Part shown: piece after piece, positions 1-8,879 of the stretch
How positions within the stretch are numbered: position 1 is the first letter of the stretch
Layout of the letters: every line of letters starts with the position of its first letter
Assembly (NCBI GenBank): GCA_019749835.1
Contig: JAIEPJ010000036.1
Coordinates: 1-64,000, forward strand
From: Phreatobacter sp.
GTDB taxonomy: Bacteria > Pseudomonadota > Alphaproteobacteria > Rhizobiales > Phreatobacteraceae
Length of the DNA: 64,000 bases
Direction: 5' to 3'
Notes under the pieces: model-generated
What the model saw: the letters and a program-made list of their open reading frames with translations, nothing else
Databases searched by the model: none
What the model was told of the DNA's origin: nothing
Translations under genes and position numbers: made by a program

Positions 1-361
1 TGTTGAAGTCGATGGCCGACATGATGCCGTCGCCGAACTCCTCCTCGATGATCGCCTTCCAGGCCGGGCCGTTGACCAGCACCAGCTCGTAGAAGCGATA
101 GATCAGCGGGTCGGTCGGCGGCATCGACGTGCCGGTGCCGCGATAGGGCACCTCGTTCAGCATCCGCTCCTCCATCGGCGTCAGGCCGAAAAGAGCGGCC
201 GCCTTGGCGGCGAGCGGCTTCACCAGTTTGTGCTGGCCCAGCAGCGCGCCGATGATCAGCACCGGCGACATGCCGCCGATCTCGTCGGTGATGTGCTTCC
301 AGGTCCATCCCTTCTCGCGCTTGATGTCGAGAATCTTTTCCGTGAGCTCTTCGCGGATCAT
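1..361 (-). CDS. cynS: Cyanate hydratase (cyanase), 3' end outside window
   Basis: Cyanase converts cyanate and bicarbonate to ammonia and CO2 through carbamate; it is a cytoplasmic decamer. The first 120 codons are present and the C-terminal end runs off the left edge. The helical N-terminal domain (residues 1 to about 75) is followed by the catalytic block [12 protein letters not shown], with the Arg and Glu matching R96 and E99 of the E. coli enzyme. The later [11 protein letters not shown] carries the third catalytic residue, Ser. The ATG at 361 is preceded by an AAGGAG ribosome site 8 bases upstream. It is the last gene of the leftward cyn operon, 34 bp after cynD, so imported cyanate is detoxified to ammonium. 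Identification is firm. Confidence 0.95.
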   Translation of the reverse strand, partial: MIREELTEKILDIKREKGWTWKHITDEIGGMSPVLIIGALLGQHKLVKPLAAKAAALFGLTPMEERMLNEVPYRGTGTSMPPTDPLIYRFYELVLVNGPAWKAIIEEEFGDGIMSAIDFN

Positions 362-395
362 GTCCGTCTCCTTGGGTACAACGGGGAAGGGGGTG

Positions 396-1292
396 TCAGA
401 CGGCCCGAACCAGCGGGGGTGGGGTGTCGGGCGTGCCGGGGGTGACGATTGGCGGGGCTCGGCGGTTCCAGACCTTGCCTGGCTGGGCGAGTTCCTCGGC
501 AAAGCTCCGGGAGCGCGCCACCAGGAAGTCGATGATGTGGTTGCGCAGGGGGTAATACGCCGGGTGCTTGTGCACCTCGTTGCGCGAACGGTCAGCCGGC
601 AAAGGATTGGTGACGATCTCGGCGATCCGCGCGTCCGGGCCATTGGTCATCAGCACGATCTTGTCGGCGAGATAGATGGCCTCGTCGACATCGTGGGTGA
701 TCATGAACACGGTCTGGCCGGTATTGCGGCAGATGCCGCGCACTTCGTCCTGCAGCGTGCCGCGCGTCAGGGCGTCGAGGGCCGAGAAGGGTTCGTCCAT
801 CAGCATGATCTTCGGCTCGATCGACAGCGCCCGTGCAATGCCGACGCGTTGCTTCATGCCGCCCGAAAGCTGAGCCGGCTTCTTCATCTCGGCGCCCGTC
901 AGGCCGACCGTCGCGATCGCCTTGCGCGCATGGTCCTCGACCTTGGCCTTCGGCCAGTCGCGCCACTTGGACGAGACCGCATAACTGACATTGCCGAGCA
1001 CGGTCCGCCAGGGCAGGAGGCCATGGCTCTGGAAGATGACGGCACGGTCGAGACTCGGTCCCTCGATGGCCTTGCCGTCGATGATGACTGCCCCCTCGCT
1101 CGGTTCGTCGAGCCCGGCGAGGATGTTGAGCACCGTCGTCTTGCCGCAGCCGGAATGGCCGATGACGCAGACGAACTCGCCGCGCTCCATGGCGAACCAG
1201 AGGTCCTCGAAAATCGTGGTGCGGCCACCCTCGGGGGCGGGAAAGCGGCGGGCGATGCCCTCTATCGAGATGTAGGAACGGGCCATCCGCAT
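396..1292 (-). CDS. cynD: Cyanate/nitrate-type ABC transporter ATP-binding protein
   Basis: This is the ATPase of a NrtD/SsuB/TauB-class importer, which powers cyanate uptake at the inner face of the membrane. The 298-residue product has Walker A GHSGCGKT at residues 45-52, the signature [15 protein letters not shown] and Walker [14 protein letters not shown], followed by a switch His in MITHDVDEA. The C-terminus is a proline-rich tail, longer than the core family. The start at 1292 overlaps the permease stop codon (TGATG), which indicates translational coupling; a second ATG lies two codons downstream at 1286. It sits between the permease and cyanase genes. The family also imports nitrate, taurine and sulfonates, but the adjacent cyanase makes cyanate the likely substrate. 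Confidence 0.9.
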   Translation of the reverse strand: MRMARSYISIEGIARRFPAPEGGRTTIFEDLWFAMERGEFVCVIGHSGCGKTTVLNILAGLDEPSEGAVIIDGKAIEGPSLDRAVIFQSHGLLPWRTVLGNVSYAVSSKWRDWPKAKVEDHARKAIATVGLTGAEMKKPAQLSGGMKQRVGIARALSIEPKIMLMDEPFSALDALTRGTLQDEVRGICRNTGQTVFMITHDVDEAIYLADKIVLMTNGPDARIAEIVTNPLPADRSRNEVHKHPAYYPLRNHIIDFLVARSRSFAEELAQPGKVWNRRAPPIVTPGTPDTPPPLVRAV

Positions 1293-2137
1293 CACTCCGG
1301 GTAGGTCACGAGACGGGTGAGGCGTGCGAGGATCTGGTCCAGAACCATGCCGACGAGGCCGATCAGCAGGATGGCCGTGATGATGTCGGTGAGCGACAGG
1401 TTGTTCCACTGGTTCCAGACGAAATAGCCGATGCCGGTACCGCCGACGAGCATCTCGGCCGCGACGATGACCAGCCAGGCGATGCCGACCGAGATGCGCA
1501 TGCCCGTGAGGATGGTGGGGGCCGCCGCCGGCAGGATGACCGTGAAGGCCTTCCGCACAGGCCCGACCTCCAGCGTGCGCGCGACGTTGAGCCAGTCCTT
1601 GCGGACGCTGGCGACGCCGAAGGCCGTATTGATCAGCATCGGCCAGAGCGAGCAGATGAAGATGACGAAGATCGAGGAGAGCGCGGAATCCTTGATCGTG
1701 TAGAGGGCGAGCGGCATCCAGGCGAGGGGCGAGATCGGCTTCATCACCTGAATGAAGGGGTCGAGGGCGCGATAGACGAGGGGTGACATGCCGATCAGGA
1801 AGCCCAGGGGTACGGCGACCGCCACGGCGATGCCGAAGCCGAGGAGCACTCGGGCGAGCGAGTAGGCGAGCTGGATGCCGATCCCCATGTCGTTGGTGCC
1901 GCGCACATAGAACGGGTCGGACATGTGTTTCCAGATCGCCTTGCCGACATCGATCGGCCCCGGCATCGGAGTCTGTCCGCCGGTTGCCGCGGCGGCGCCG
2001 ACCAGCCTCGCATATTCCGGGTCCACCGCCTGGCCGCCACCCCCGCCGCCGCTGACGGCAACGTGCCACGCGGCGAGGAAGATCGCGAGGATCACCAGCG
2101 AGAGGACGAGGGCGCGCACGCCGATGGAGCGGGTCAT
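1292..2137 (-). CDS. cynB: Cyanate/nitrate-type ABC transporter permease
   Basis: Inner-membrane permease of the NrtB/SsuC family (binding-protein-dependent transport, inner membrane component). The 281-residue product begins with a hydrophobic segment (ALVLSLVILAIFLAAW), then a glycine-rich periplasmic stretch, and has about six membrane segments overall. The cytoplasmic EAA-type loop that docks on the ATPase is visible around NVARTLEVGPVRKAFTVILPAAAPTI near the middle to C-terminal half. I chose the ATG at 2137 because the sequence upstream of it lacks family character and would run into the preceding gene. It is transcribed after the DUF1348 gene and overlaps cynD by one base. Cyanate specificity is inferred from cynS. 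Confidence 0.88.
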   Translation of the reverse strand: MTRSIGVRALVLSLVILAIFLAAWHVAVSGGGGGGQAVDPEYARLVGAAAATGGQTPMPGPIDVGKAIWKHMSDPFYVRGTNDMGIGIQLAYSLARVLLGFGIAVAVAVPLGFLIGMSPLVYRALDPFIQVMKPISPLAWMPLALYTIKDSALSSIFVIFICSLWPMLINTAFGVASVRKDWLNVARTLEVGPVRKAFTVILPAAAPTILTGMRISVGIAWLVIVAAEMLVGGTGIGYFVWNQWNNLSLTDIITAILLIGLVGMVLDQILARLTRLVTYPE

Positions 2138-2168
2138 GACCGGGCCTCGCGAGGGGAACGGGAAGGGA

Positions 2169-2633
2169 TCACAGGCCAAGCTCCGTTAGGCCGGGAAAGC
2201 CGGCCGGGCGGATGCCGAGCGGCCAGGTGAAGCGGCGGTCGGCCTCGGCGATCGGCACGTCGTTGATGCTCGCCTCGCGCCGCTCCATGTAGCCCTCGGC
2301 ATCGAACTGCCACTGTTCGTTGCCGTGCGAGCGGAACCAGGCCCCGCCAGCGTCATGCCATTCGTACTGGAAGCGCACGGCGATCCGGTTCTCGTGGAAG
2401 GCCCAGAGCTCCTTGATCAGCCGGTAGTCGCTTTCCTTGGCCCATTTGGCGGCGAGAAAGCTGCGGATCGCCGGGCGGCCCGCGAAGAATTCCGACCGGT
2501 TCCGCCAGGTGCTGCCCTCGGTATAGGCGAGCGCCACCCGCTCGGGATCGCGGGTGTTCCACGCGTCCTCGGCGGCGCGCACCTTCTGGCGCGCCGTCTC
2601 CAGCGTGAAGGGCGGAACGGGAGGCCGGGTCAT
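2169..2633 (-). CDS. DUF1348 / NTF2-like (SnoaL-fold) protein
   Basis: A 154-residue cytoplasmic protein of the DUF1348 group of the NTF2-like superfamily: cone-shaped alpha+beta domains that can be enzymes or ligand-binding proteins. Recognisable features are the N-terminal [20 protein letters not shown] helix, [37 protein letters not shown] and the ending [16 protein letters not shown]. It has no signal peptide or membrane segment. It lies inside the cyn operon, 23 bp after cynA and 31 bp before cynB, so it is probably co-expressed with cyanate uptake. Its biochemical function is unknown. A role in handling cyanate or carbamate is only an inference from position. Confidence 0.85.
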   Translation of the reverse strand: MTRPPVPPFTLETARQKVRAAEDAWNTRDPERVALAYTEGSTWRNRSEFFAGRPAIRSFLAAKWAKESDYRLIKELWAFHENRIAVRFQYEWHDAGGAWFRSHGNEQWQFDAEGYMERREASINDVPIAEADRRFTWPLGIRPAGFPGLTELGL

Positions 2634-2656
2634 CGGGATGGGTCCTGGCGTGCCCG

Positions 2657-4036
2657 TCACCGCCTGATGGCGAAGGAGGCGATGTACTCCTCGGGCTTCG
2701 CCGGATCGAATGGCTTGCCCATGACGGAAAAGGTCTTGGTCGATGTCGACGGTGGCGTGAGGCCGAGTTCCCTCATCATCGCCGCGGCATCGGTCGCCAG
2801 GAACACCTGACGGGTGATGCCGGCATAGTCGATGTCGCCCCGGATCTGGCCCCAGCGCTTCATCTGGGTGAGGATCCACACCGAGAAGCTTTCCCACGGG
2901 AAGGGGTCGAACTGGATGCGGTTCGGGTCGCGTTTCACCTGACCGAGCCCATCGGCATAGGTGCCGGTGAGGATCTGTTCCAGCACCGTGACGGGCTGGT
3001 TGAGGTAGTTCGGGGCAGCGATGGCCGTGGCGATCTCCCTGCGGTTCTCTGCCTTCTGCGCATGGGCGGTGGCGTCGATGATCGCCTTCAGCAGCGCCCG
3101 GTAGGTGTTGGGCATGGTGGTGACGAACTCGCGGCTCGCCGCAAAGGCGCAGCAGGGGTGGCCGTCCCACAATTCCTTCGACAGCAGATGGATGAAGCCG
3201 ACGCCGTCGAAGACCGCGCGCTGGTTGAACGGGTCGGGGCCGAGGAATCCGTCGATATTGTCGGCACGCAGGTTGGCGACCATTTCCGGCGGCGGTACCG
3301 AGCGGATCTGCACGTCGCGGTCGGGATCCAGGCCTGCCTCCGCGAGGTAGTAGCGCAAGAGGTAGTTGTGGATCGAGAAGTCGAAGGGCACGGCGAAGCG
3401 GAAGCCCTTCCAGTCCTTCGGGTCGCGCTTGTCCTTGTGCTTGTTGGCCAGCGTGATGGCCTGGCCATTGATGTTCTCGATGGCCGAGACCGAATAGGGG
3501 ATCGGGTTGGAGCCGACGCCCATGGTGATGGCCAGCGGCATCGGCGCCAGCATGTGGGCGGCGTCATATTCCTTGTTGATGGTCTTGTCGCGGATGACGG
3601 CCCAGCCGGCCGTGCGCACCACCTCCACATTGAGGCCGTGCTTGGAATAGAAACCGAGCGGGTGGGCCATGATGATGGGCGTCGCGCAGGTGATGGGGAT
3701 GAAGCCGACCTTGAGGTCCTTCTTTTCGATCGGGCCGGTCTGGGCGAGGGCCTCGGTCGCGGCGCCAATGGGGAAGAAGGTCGCGATGGCGGCAGCGGCC
3801 GTTGAGGCACCCACAGCCTTGATGAATGCGCGGCGCTGATGGTCCTGGGGAAACAGCGCCCGCATCACCGCCTGTTCGACGATGCGGCGATAGCGGCTTT
3901 CCTCGCCGGCGGCCTCGACGGCGACCGCCTCGGCCTTGATCGCGGCCTCGTGCTCGCCCTCGGAGGCGTGGCGGCCGCAAACGCAGCCCTTGAGGAACTT
4001 CTTGGCGGCATTGAAGGGATTGTCGAACAGAGCCAT
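2657..4036 (-). CDS. cynA: CynA/NrtA-type periplasmic substrate-binding protein, Tat-exported
   Basis: Substrate-binding protein of the nitrate/cyanate/bicarbonate (NrtA/CynA/CmpA) family that delivers anion to CynBD. It is 459 residues long. A Tat-like motif [13 protein letters not shown] appears only near residue 66 and is followed by a hydrophobic stretch and an ALAQ cleavage site near residue 98. About 65 residues therefore precede the signal, including a Cys-x-Cys-Gly-x-His motif (C18, C20, H23). The mature part shows the family pattern [22 protein letters not shown] and later [21 protein letters not shown] lies upstream of the ATG. It is first in the operon, downstream of the sigma-54 promoter. 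Cyanate rather than nitrate is inferred from cynS. Confidence 0.88.
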   Translation of the reverse strand: MALFDNPFNAAKKFLKGCVCGRHASEGEHEAAIKAEAVAVEAAGEESRYRRIVEQAVMRALFPQDHQRRAFIKAVGASTAAAAIATFFPIGAATEALAQTGPIEKKDLKVGFIPITCATPIIMAHPLGFYSKHGLNVEVVRTAGWAVIRDKTINKEYDAAHMLAPMPLAITMGVGSNPIPYSVSAIENINGQAITLANKHKDKRDPKDWKGFRFAVPFDFSIHNYLLRYYLAEAGLDPDRDVQIRSVPPPEMVANLRADNIDGFLGPDPFNQRAVFDGVGFIHLLSKELWDGHPCCAFAASREFVTTMPNTYRALLKAIIDATAHAQKAENRREIATAIAAPNYLNQPVTVLEQILTGTYADGLGQVKRDPNRIQFDPFPWESFSVWILTQMKRWGQIRGDIDYAGITRQVFLATDAAAMMRELGLTPPSTSTKTFSVMGKPFDPAKPEEYIASFAIRR

Positions 4037-4090
4037 GGGTCGTCCTCAGGGTTCCGGCGTTCGGCGCCTCGGCTTCACTCCCATTTGTTA

Positions 4091-4106
4091 AGCAAGGTTG
4101 GGGCCA
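4091..4106 (-). promoter_or_regulatory. Sigma-54 (-24/-12) promoter of the cyn operon
   Basis: Read on the minus strand, the sequence TGGCCCCAACCTTGCT matches the RpoN consensus TGGCAC-N5-TTGCW. The invariant GG and GC pairs are separated by exactly 10 bases. The expected start point is about position 4080, giving a leader of some 45 bases before cynA. A sigma-54 activator is encoded divergently, as such a promoter needs. Confidence 0.82.
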
Positions 4107-4118
4107 GTGCGCGGGGCC

Positions 4119-4162
4119 GTGCGAAAGCGTGCAGAATGGCGGATTCCTGACGGTTCGCACGC
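4119..4162. promoter_or_regulatory. Inverted repeat, candidate activator-binding site
   Basis: GTGCGAA at 4119-4125 is repeated inverted as TTCGCAC at 4154-4160. Two bases further in on the left, GCGTGC (4127-4132) is mirrored by GCACGC (4157-4162). The array begins 13 bp upstream of the -24 element of the sigma-54 promoter, where an upstream activating sequence for the divergent activator would be expected, though rather close. Binding by that activator is inferred. Confidence 0.45.
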
Positions 4163-4233
4163 CAACGAAAAGTCGTGATTGACGAAAGATCGGGATATGG
4201 AGAACGAATAATCGTGAAACAGGAGCCCCGCGC

Positions 4234-6171
4234 ATGGCCAGTGCCTTAACGTCATCCGCCGCACCGCCCCTTGCCGCGGTGTCGTCCTTCGGACCGTGCT
4301 TTGACAGCCTTTCCGATGCGGCCGTCGTGGTCGACCCACGGTCGGGAGCGATCCGCGATGCCAATCCTGCCGCGCAGCATCTGCTCGGCTATCCGGTCGC
4401 CGTGCTGCGCAGCCTGAAGATCACCGATCTCCACCGTGGCCAGCGTCCCGCCCTCGTCGTCTTCACCGAGGAGGTCCTGCACCGCGGCCGGGCCTTCACC
4501 CGCAGCCTGACGCCGCTGAAGGCCGGCGGCGGCGAGTTGAAGCTGGAATATGCCGGCACCGTCCTGCCGGCCGCCGATGGCCCGCTGGTTCTTCTCACCA
4601 TGGCCGATCTTGCAGCGCGCCATCGTCGCGACGTCGATGCCGATGCTGACGGCACGCTCCGCCAGGGCATCGACGAGTGGAAGCGGGTCGAGCGGCTCTT
4701 CCACACGATCGAGAAGGAGAACCAGCTCATCCTCAAGGCGGCGGGCGAGGGCATCTATGGCGTCAACGCCGACGGCAAGACGACCTTCGTCAATCCGGCC
4801 GCCGAGGCCCTGCTCGGCTGGACGGCCGAGGAACTTGTCGGCAAGGACATGCACTCCCTCGTGCATCACCACCGCGCCGACGGCACCGCCTATCCCAACC
4901 ACGATTGTCCGATCTATGCGGCCTTTCGCAACGGCGCGGTCCAGACCGTGGCGGGCGAGGTGTTCTGGCGCAAGGACGGCACGCCGCTCTGGGTCGAATA
5001 TACCTCGACGCCGATCCGCGAGCGCGGCGCCATCATCGGCGCGGTCATCGTCTTTCGCGACGTGAGCCAGCGCCGCGAGGCCGAGGAGAAACTGCGCCAG
5101 GCCCTCGCCGAGGTCGATACGCTGCGCCAGCGGCTGGAGCGGGAGAATGCCTATCTGCAGGAGGAGATCCGCCTGGAGAGCAACCATCGCGGCATTATCG
5201 GCCGCTCGGCGGCGATCCAGAAAACCCTGCGCCAGATCGACCTCGTCGCCCCGACCGACGCGACGGTCCTGGTCACGGGCGAATCCGGCACCGGCAAGGA
5301 ACTGATAGGTCGCGCCATCCACGAGGCAAGCGCGCGCCGGGACCGGCCGCTGATCCGCGTCAACTGTGCCGCCATCCCGCGCGAACTCTTCGAGAGCGAA
5401 TTCTTCGGCCATGTCCGCGGCGCCTTTACCGGCGCCCTGCGCGACCGTCTCGGCCGTTTCGAACTCGCTGACGGCGGCACGCTGTTCCTCGACGAGGTCG
5501 GAGAGATCCCGCTGGAACTGCAGGGCAAGCTGCTGCGCATCCTGCAGGAGGGCCAGTTCGAACGCGTCGGCGAAGAGCGGACCCGCAGCGTCGATGTCCG
5601 CGTCATCGCCGCGACCAATCGCGATCTCAGGGCCGAGGTGAGGGCAGGGCGCTTCCGGGAGGATCTCTATTTCCGCCTCGACGTCTTTCCCATTCAGTCC
5701 GTGCCGCTGCGCGAGCGGGTCGACGACGTCGCGCCCCTGGCCCTGCATTTCCTCCGCCATGCCGAGCGCAAGCTGAAGACCTCCGGGCTCGGCCTGTCGG
5801 AGGCCGATGTCCGCCGCCTCGCCGGCTATGGCTGGCCTGGCAATGTGCGCGAATTGCAGAACGTCATCGAAAGGGCGGCCATCCTCGCCCGCAATGGCCG
5901 CCTGACGATCGACCTGCCGGGTTCGTCGATCCGCCTACCGGTGCCTGGGCCCCTCGCGCCGGCCGGCCCCGGCGTTCTGACCGAGGAGAATCGCCGGGCC
6001 CGCGACCGTCACAACCTCGTCGCCGCCCTGGAACTGGCGGGAGGCAAGGTATCCGGTCCAGGCGGCGCGGCGGAGCGTCTCGGCCTCCGACCAACCACCT
6101 TCGCCTCGCGGCTCAAGGTTCACGGCCTCGATGCACGCACCTATCGGGACGGGTCCCGTACGATCCGCTGA
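4234..6171 (+). CDS. PAS-domain sigma-54-dependent activator (CynF-like)
   Basis: A 645-residue bacterial enhancer-binding protein that remodels the RpoN holoenzyme to open promoters. A first PAS domain spans about residues 20-125 ([16 protein letters not shown]). A second spans about 165-285 ([15 protein letters not shown]), with an HDCPIY segment common in this class, followed by a coiled coil. The AAA+ domain has Walker A GESGTGKE (349-356), the sigma-54 contact loop GAFTGA (396-401) and [13 protein letters not shown] Fis-type helix-turn-helix ends the protein. The ATG follows AGGAG. It is divergent from the cyn operon, whose promoter is sigma-54 type. A Fis/sigma-54 regulator (CynF) is known beside cynABDS in Pseudomonas pseudoalcaligenes, so the same role is likely here; the inducer is unknown. 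Confidence 0.85.
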   Translation: MASALTSSAAPPLAAVSSFGPCFDSLSDAAVVVDPRSGAIRDANPAAQHLLGYPVAVLRSLKITDLHRGQRPALVVFTEEVLHRGRAFTRSLTPLKAGGGELKLEYAGTVLPAADGPLVLLTMADLAARHRRDVDADADGTLRQGIDEWKRVERLFHTIEKENQLILKAAGEGIYGVNADGKTTFVNPAAEALLGWTAEELVGKDMHSLVHHHRADGTAYPNHDCPIYAAFRNGAVQTVAGEVFWRKDGTPLWVEYTSTPIRERGAIIGAVIVFRDVSQRREAEEKLRQALAEVDTLRQRLERENAYLQEEIRLESNHRGIIGRSAAIQKTLRQIDLVAPTDATVLVTGESGTGKELIGRAIHEASARRDRPLIRVNCAAIPRELFESEFFGHVRGAFTGALRDRLGRFELADGGTLFLDEVGEIPLELQGKLLRILQEGQFERVGEERTRSVDVRVIAATNRDLRAEVRAGRFREDLYFRLDVFPIQSVPLRERVDDVAPLALHFLRHAERKLKTSGLGLSEADVRRLAGYGWPGNVRELQNVIERAAILARNGRLTIDLPGSSIRLPVPGPLAPAGPGVLTEENRRARDRHNLVAALELAGGKVSGPGGAAERLGLRPTTFASRLKVHGLDARTYRDGSRTIR

Positions 6172-6539
6172 ATGACCGCCCTGCGCAAAACGTGGTGCGG
6201 CAGATTGCCGCGCGTATCGTTCAGGGGCCGCAGGATGTCGCGCCCGCTGCCCGTTCGATGGGCATGTGGTCTCCGTTGATCCCGGCAGGGAACCCAGATG
6301 CGGCGACCATCAGGCCGGCTGCTGACCGGCCTCTGCCACGCAATACGGCAAAAACGGGTCAGCCTGCGCAACCGATAAACACCCCTGATGCAAATTGTCA
6401 CAGATATTGATGGCCCCGTTGAAATGGCAATGGAACGATTTCAGAACTGACTGCTGCTGCCGGGCGTCCCGGGAGCGAGAGGTTTTCCCCTGCGCCCACC
6501 GCTCCGGTTGGCCCGCAGGTCTTCACAGGAGAGTAGCGA
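6172..6539. other. Intergenic region with one weak hairpin
   Basis: No convincing gene is seen in these 368 bases. A 7-bp stem AGGCCGG/CCGGCCT (6312-6318 with 6326-6332) could end transcription of the upstream regulator, but it lacks a T tract. An AGGAGAG ribosome site precedes the aapJ start. I could not identify a clear -35/-10 or sigma-54 promoter for aapJ. Confidence 0.4.
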
Positions 6540-7574
6540 ATGATCAGGAACTTCGTCCTGGCGGGCCTCGCGGCCGCGGCCTTCGTGTTCGGCCCGACGG
6601 CCGCCGAAGCCGGCCGCGACCTCGACGCCATCAAGGCCCGCGGCACGATCCGCTGCGGCGTTCAGGGCCCGTCCAACCCCGGCTTCGGCGTGCCGAACGC
6701 CCAGGGCGTCTGGGGCGGCTTCAACGTCGAGGTCTGCCGTGCCATCGCCATCACCATCTTCAACGACCCCTCGAAGGTCGAGTTCGTGCCGGTGACGACG
6801 CAGTCGCGCTTCCCGGCCCTGACCAACGGCGAGGTCGACGTCCTGTCGAACAACACGACCTGGACCCTGACCCGCGACACCGGCGTCAACCGCTTCAACT
6901 TCCCGGCCATCATCTTCTATGACGGCCAGGCCATCATGGTTTCGCGTCGCCTCAACGTCACCTCGGCCCGCGGGCTGAATGGCGCCACCGTCTGCGTCCA
7001 GCCGGGCACCACGACCGAACTGAACCTCGCGGACTTCTTCCGCCAGAACAACATGACGTTCCGCCCCGTCGTCATCGAGGCGCTGGACGAGCTGCGCCGC
7101 GCCTATGACCAGGGCCGCTGCGACGTCTTCACCAACGACTTCGCCGCGCTCGCCGCGCAGCGCACGCTGCTCAGCAACCCGCGCGACCACGTGATCCTGC
7201 CGGAGCGCATCTCGAAGGAGCCCCTCGGCCCGACCATCCGTCAGGGCGACGAGGAACTCACCAACATCGTCGCCTGGACGGTCTTCGCCCTGATCGACGC
7301 CGAGGAATTCGGCATCACCCAGGCCAATGTCGACCAGATCGCCGGTTCCGCCACCGATCCGCGCATCCGTCGCCTGCTCGGCGTCGAGCCCGGCATGGGC
7401 ACCGCGATCGGCGCGGCCAACGACCAGTATGCCCGCACCATCATCAAGGCCTTCGGCAATTACGGCGAGATGTTCGAGCGCCACCTCGGCGTCAACACGC
7501 CGCTCGGCCTCGAGCGCGGCCAGAACAACATCTGGACCAAGGGCGGCCTGCTTTACGCCCCGCCGGCCCGTTGA
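6540..7574 (+). CDS. aapJ: AapJ/BztA-type amino-acid ABC transporter binding protein
   Basis: Periplasmic receptor of the general L-amino-acid (Aap/Bzt) transporter. The 344-residue product starts with a signal peptide (MIRNFVLAGLAAAAFVFGPTAAEA). The mature sequence begins DLDAIKARGTIRCGVQGPSNPGFG and continues with GGFNVEVCRAIAITIF and NNTTWTLTRDTGVNRFNF, all typical of AapJ, including its longer-than-usual length for a family-3 solute-binding protein. The ATG follows AGGAGAG. It is followed by a hairpin and then aapQ and aapM, so it heads that operon. The family takes many polar and branched amino acids; the actual ligand cannot be read from sequence. Confidence 0.9.
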   Translation: MIRNFVLAGLAAAAFVFGPTAAEAGRDLDAIKARGTIRCGVQGPSNPGFGVPNAQGVWGGFNVEVCRAIAITIFNDPSKVEFVPVTTQSRFPALTNGEVDVLSNNTTWTLTRDTGVNRFNFPAIIFYDGQAIMVSRRLNVTSARGLNGATVCVQPGTTTELNLADFFRQNNMTFRPVVIEALDELRRAYDQGRCDVFTNDFAALAAQRTLLSNPRDHVILPERISKEPLGPTIRQGDEELTNIVAWTVFALIDAEEFGITQANVDQIAGSATDPRIRRLLGVEPGMGTAIGAANDQYARTIIKAFGNYGEMFERHLGVNTPLGLERGQNNIWTKGGLLYAPPAR

Positions 7575-7609
7575 TCGGCCTCTCCGCCGAGTTTCGGCAG
7601 CCATGACCC

Positions 7610-7633
7610 ACCGGGGCGCGTGAGCGCCCCGGT
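7610..7633 (+). terminator. Intercistronic hairpin after aapJ
   Basis: ACCGGGGCGC (7610-7619) pairs with GCGCCCCGGT (7624-7633) around a four-base loop, followed by a short pyrimidine run. Hairpins like this after binding-protein genes stabilise the upstream mRNA or cause partial termination, so that the receptor is made in excess over the permeases. Which of the two applies here is not visible. Confidence 0.65.
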
Positions 7634-7696
7634 TCCTCTTTGCCGGGCACGCCTCTTGCCTGCCCTCTTCCGTGCCACGGCACCATGGAAGTCCTC

Positions 7697-8875
7697 ATGA
7701 GCACGATCGAGACCCCACCAGCGACCAAGACGGCGTTCTGGAACGACCCGGTCAAGCGCGGTCTGGCGCTGCAGACGGTCCTCATCGTCTTCGTCCTCCT
7801 CGTCGTCTGGGCGGCCTGGAGCAACATGTCCGCCAACATGGTGGCGCGCGGTCTGATCTTCGGCTGGGACTACCTCGGCCGTCCCGCCAATTTCGCCATT
7901 GGCGAGGGTCTCATCCCCTTCGCCCCGACGGACAGCTACGGCCGGGCCGTGATTGTCGGGCTTCTGAACACGCTGCGCATTGCCGTGGTGGGGATCATTC
8001 TCGCCACCCTGCTTGGCGTCGCTCTCGGCGTCATGCGCCTGTCCTCCAACCCGCTGCTGGCGCGCCTGGTTTCGGGCTATGTCGAGGTCGTGCGCAACAC
8101 GCCGCTGCTGCTGCAGCTCTTCCTCTGGTACGCCATCATCAACACCCTGCCGGGTCCGCGGCAGGCCCTGCCGCTGGGACCGGGCATGTTCCTGTCGAAC
8201 CGCGGCATGAAGGTGCCGTGGGTCGAATGGTCTGACGTGCTCTGGCCCGTCATCTGGGCGCTCGTCGCCGGCATCATCGGCGCCTTCATAGCCTCCCGTG
8301 CACTCCAGCGGCGCCGCGAGGCCACTGGCGATGCGCCGCCGACCCTGCCAATCGCCGCCGCGCTGATCATCGGGCTGCCTTTCCTGGCGCTGGCCGTCCA
8401 GGGCTTCCCCGCGACCCTGACCGTGCCCGTCCTGCAGGGCTTCAACTTCACCGGTGGCATCGAACTGTCGCCGGAATTCGTCGCCCTCCTGCTCGGCCTC
8501 GTCCTCTATACCGCGGCCTTCATCGCCGAGATCGTCCGCGGCGGCATCGTCTCTGTCTACAAGGGTCAGTGGGAGGCCGCCCGGGCCCTGGGTCTGCCGG
8601 CGCCGCGCATCATGCGCCTTGTCATCCTGCCGCAGGCGCTGCGGGTGATCATCCCGCCGCTCACCAGCCAGTATCTCAACCTCACCAAGAATTCGTCGCT
8701 GGCCGTGGCGATCGGCTATCCGGAGCTCGTCCACGTCTCCAACACGACGATGAACCAGACGGGCCGCGCCGTTGAGGTGATCCTCGTCTTCGCCCTGGTC
8801 TACCTGACGATCTCGCTGCTGACCTCGGCCTTCATGAACTGGTACAACGGCCGTGTCGCGATCCGGGAGCGCTGA
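7697..8875 (+). CDS. aapQ: AapQ-type amino-acid ABC transporter permease
   Basis: Inner-membrane permease of the polar amino-acid (HisMQ) family, Aap/Bzt branch. It is about 392 residues long, much longer than HisQ, as expected for AapQ with its extended central periplasmic segment. After the N-terminal cytoplasmic region comes a membrane helix (LQTVLIVFVLLVVWAAW), then TLRIAVVGIILATLLGVALG and VVRNTPLLLQLFLWY. The EAA loop is WEAARALGLPAPRIMRLVILPQA. The ATG at 7697 is preferred over in-frame upstream starts because the family begins shortly before ATKTAFWNDPVKRG. It follows aapJ after a hairpin and is only 4 bp from aapM. Confidence 0.88.
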   Translation: MSTIETPPATKTAFWNDPVKRGLALQTVLIVFVLLVVWAAWSNMSANMVARGLIFGWDYLGRPANFAIGEGLIPFAPTDSYGRAVIVGLLNTLRIAVVGIILATLLGVALGVMRLSSNPLLARLVSGYVEVVRNTPLLLQLFLWYAIINTLPGPRQALPLGPGMFLSNRGMKVPWVEWSDVLWPVIWALVAGIIGAFIASRALQRRREATGDAPPTLPIAAALIIGLPFLALAVQGFPATLTVPVLQGFNFTGGIELSPEFVALLLGLVLYTAAFIAEIVRGGIVSVYKGQWEAARALGLPAPRIMRLVILPQALRVIIPPLTSQYLNLTKNSSLAVAIGYPELVHVSNTTMNQTGRAVEVILVFALVYLTISLLTSAFMNWYNGRVAIRER

Positions 8876-8879
8876 TGCC

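Noticed and set aside
4252-5760. A 500-codon open frame antisense to the sigma-54 activator
   Set aside because: Composition is typical of antisense shadow (Ala/Asp/Arg/Gly repeats, no motifs), while the plus strand has complete PAS, AAA+ and Fis domains.
6396-6446. A sigma-54 promoter before aapJ (TGGCCCCG and TGGCAATG sequences)
   Set aside because: Neither has a GC pair 10 bases after the GG, so the -24/-12 spacing is wrong.
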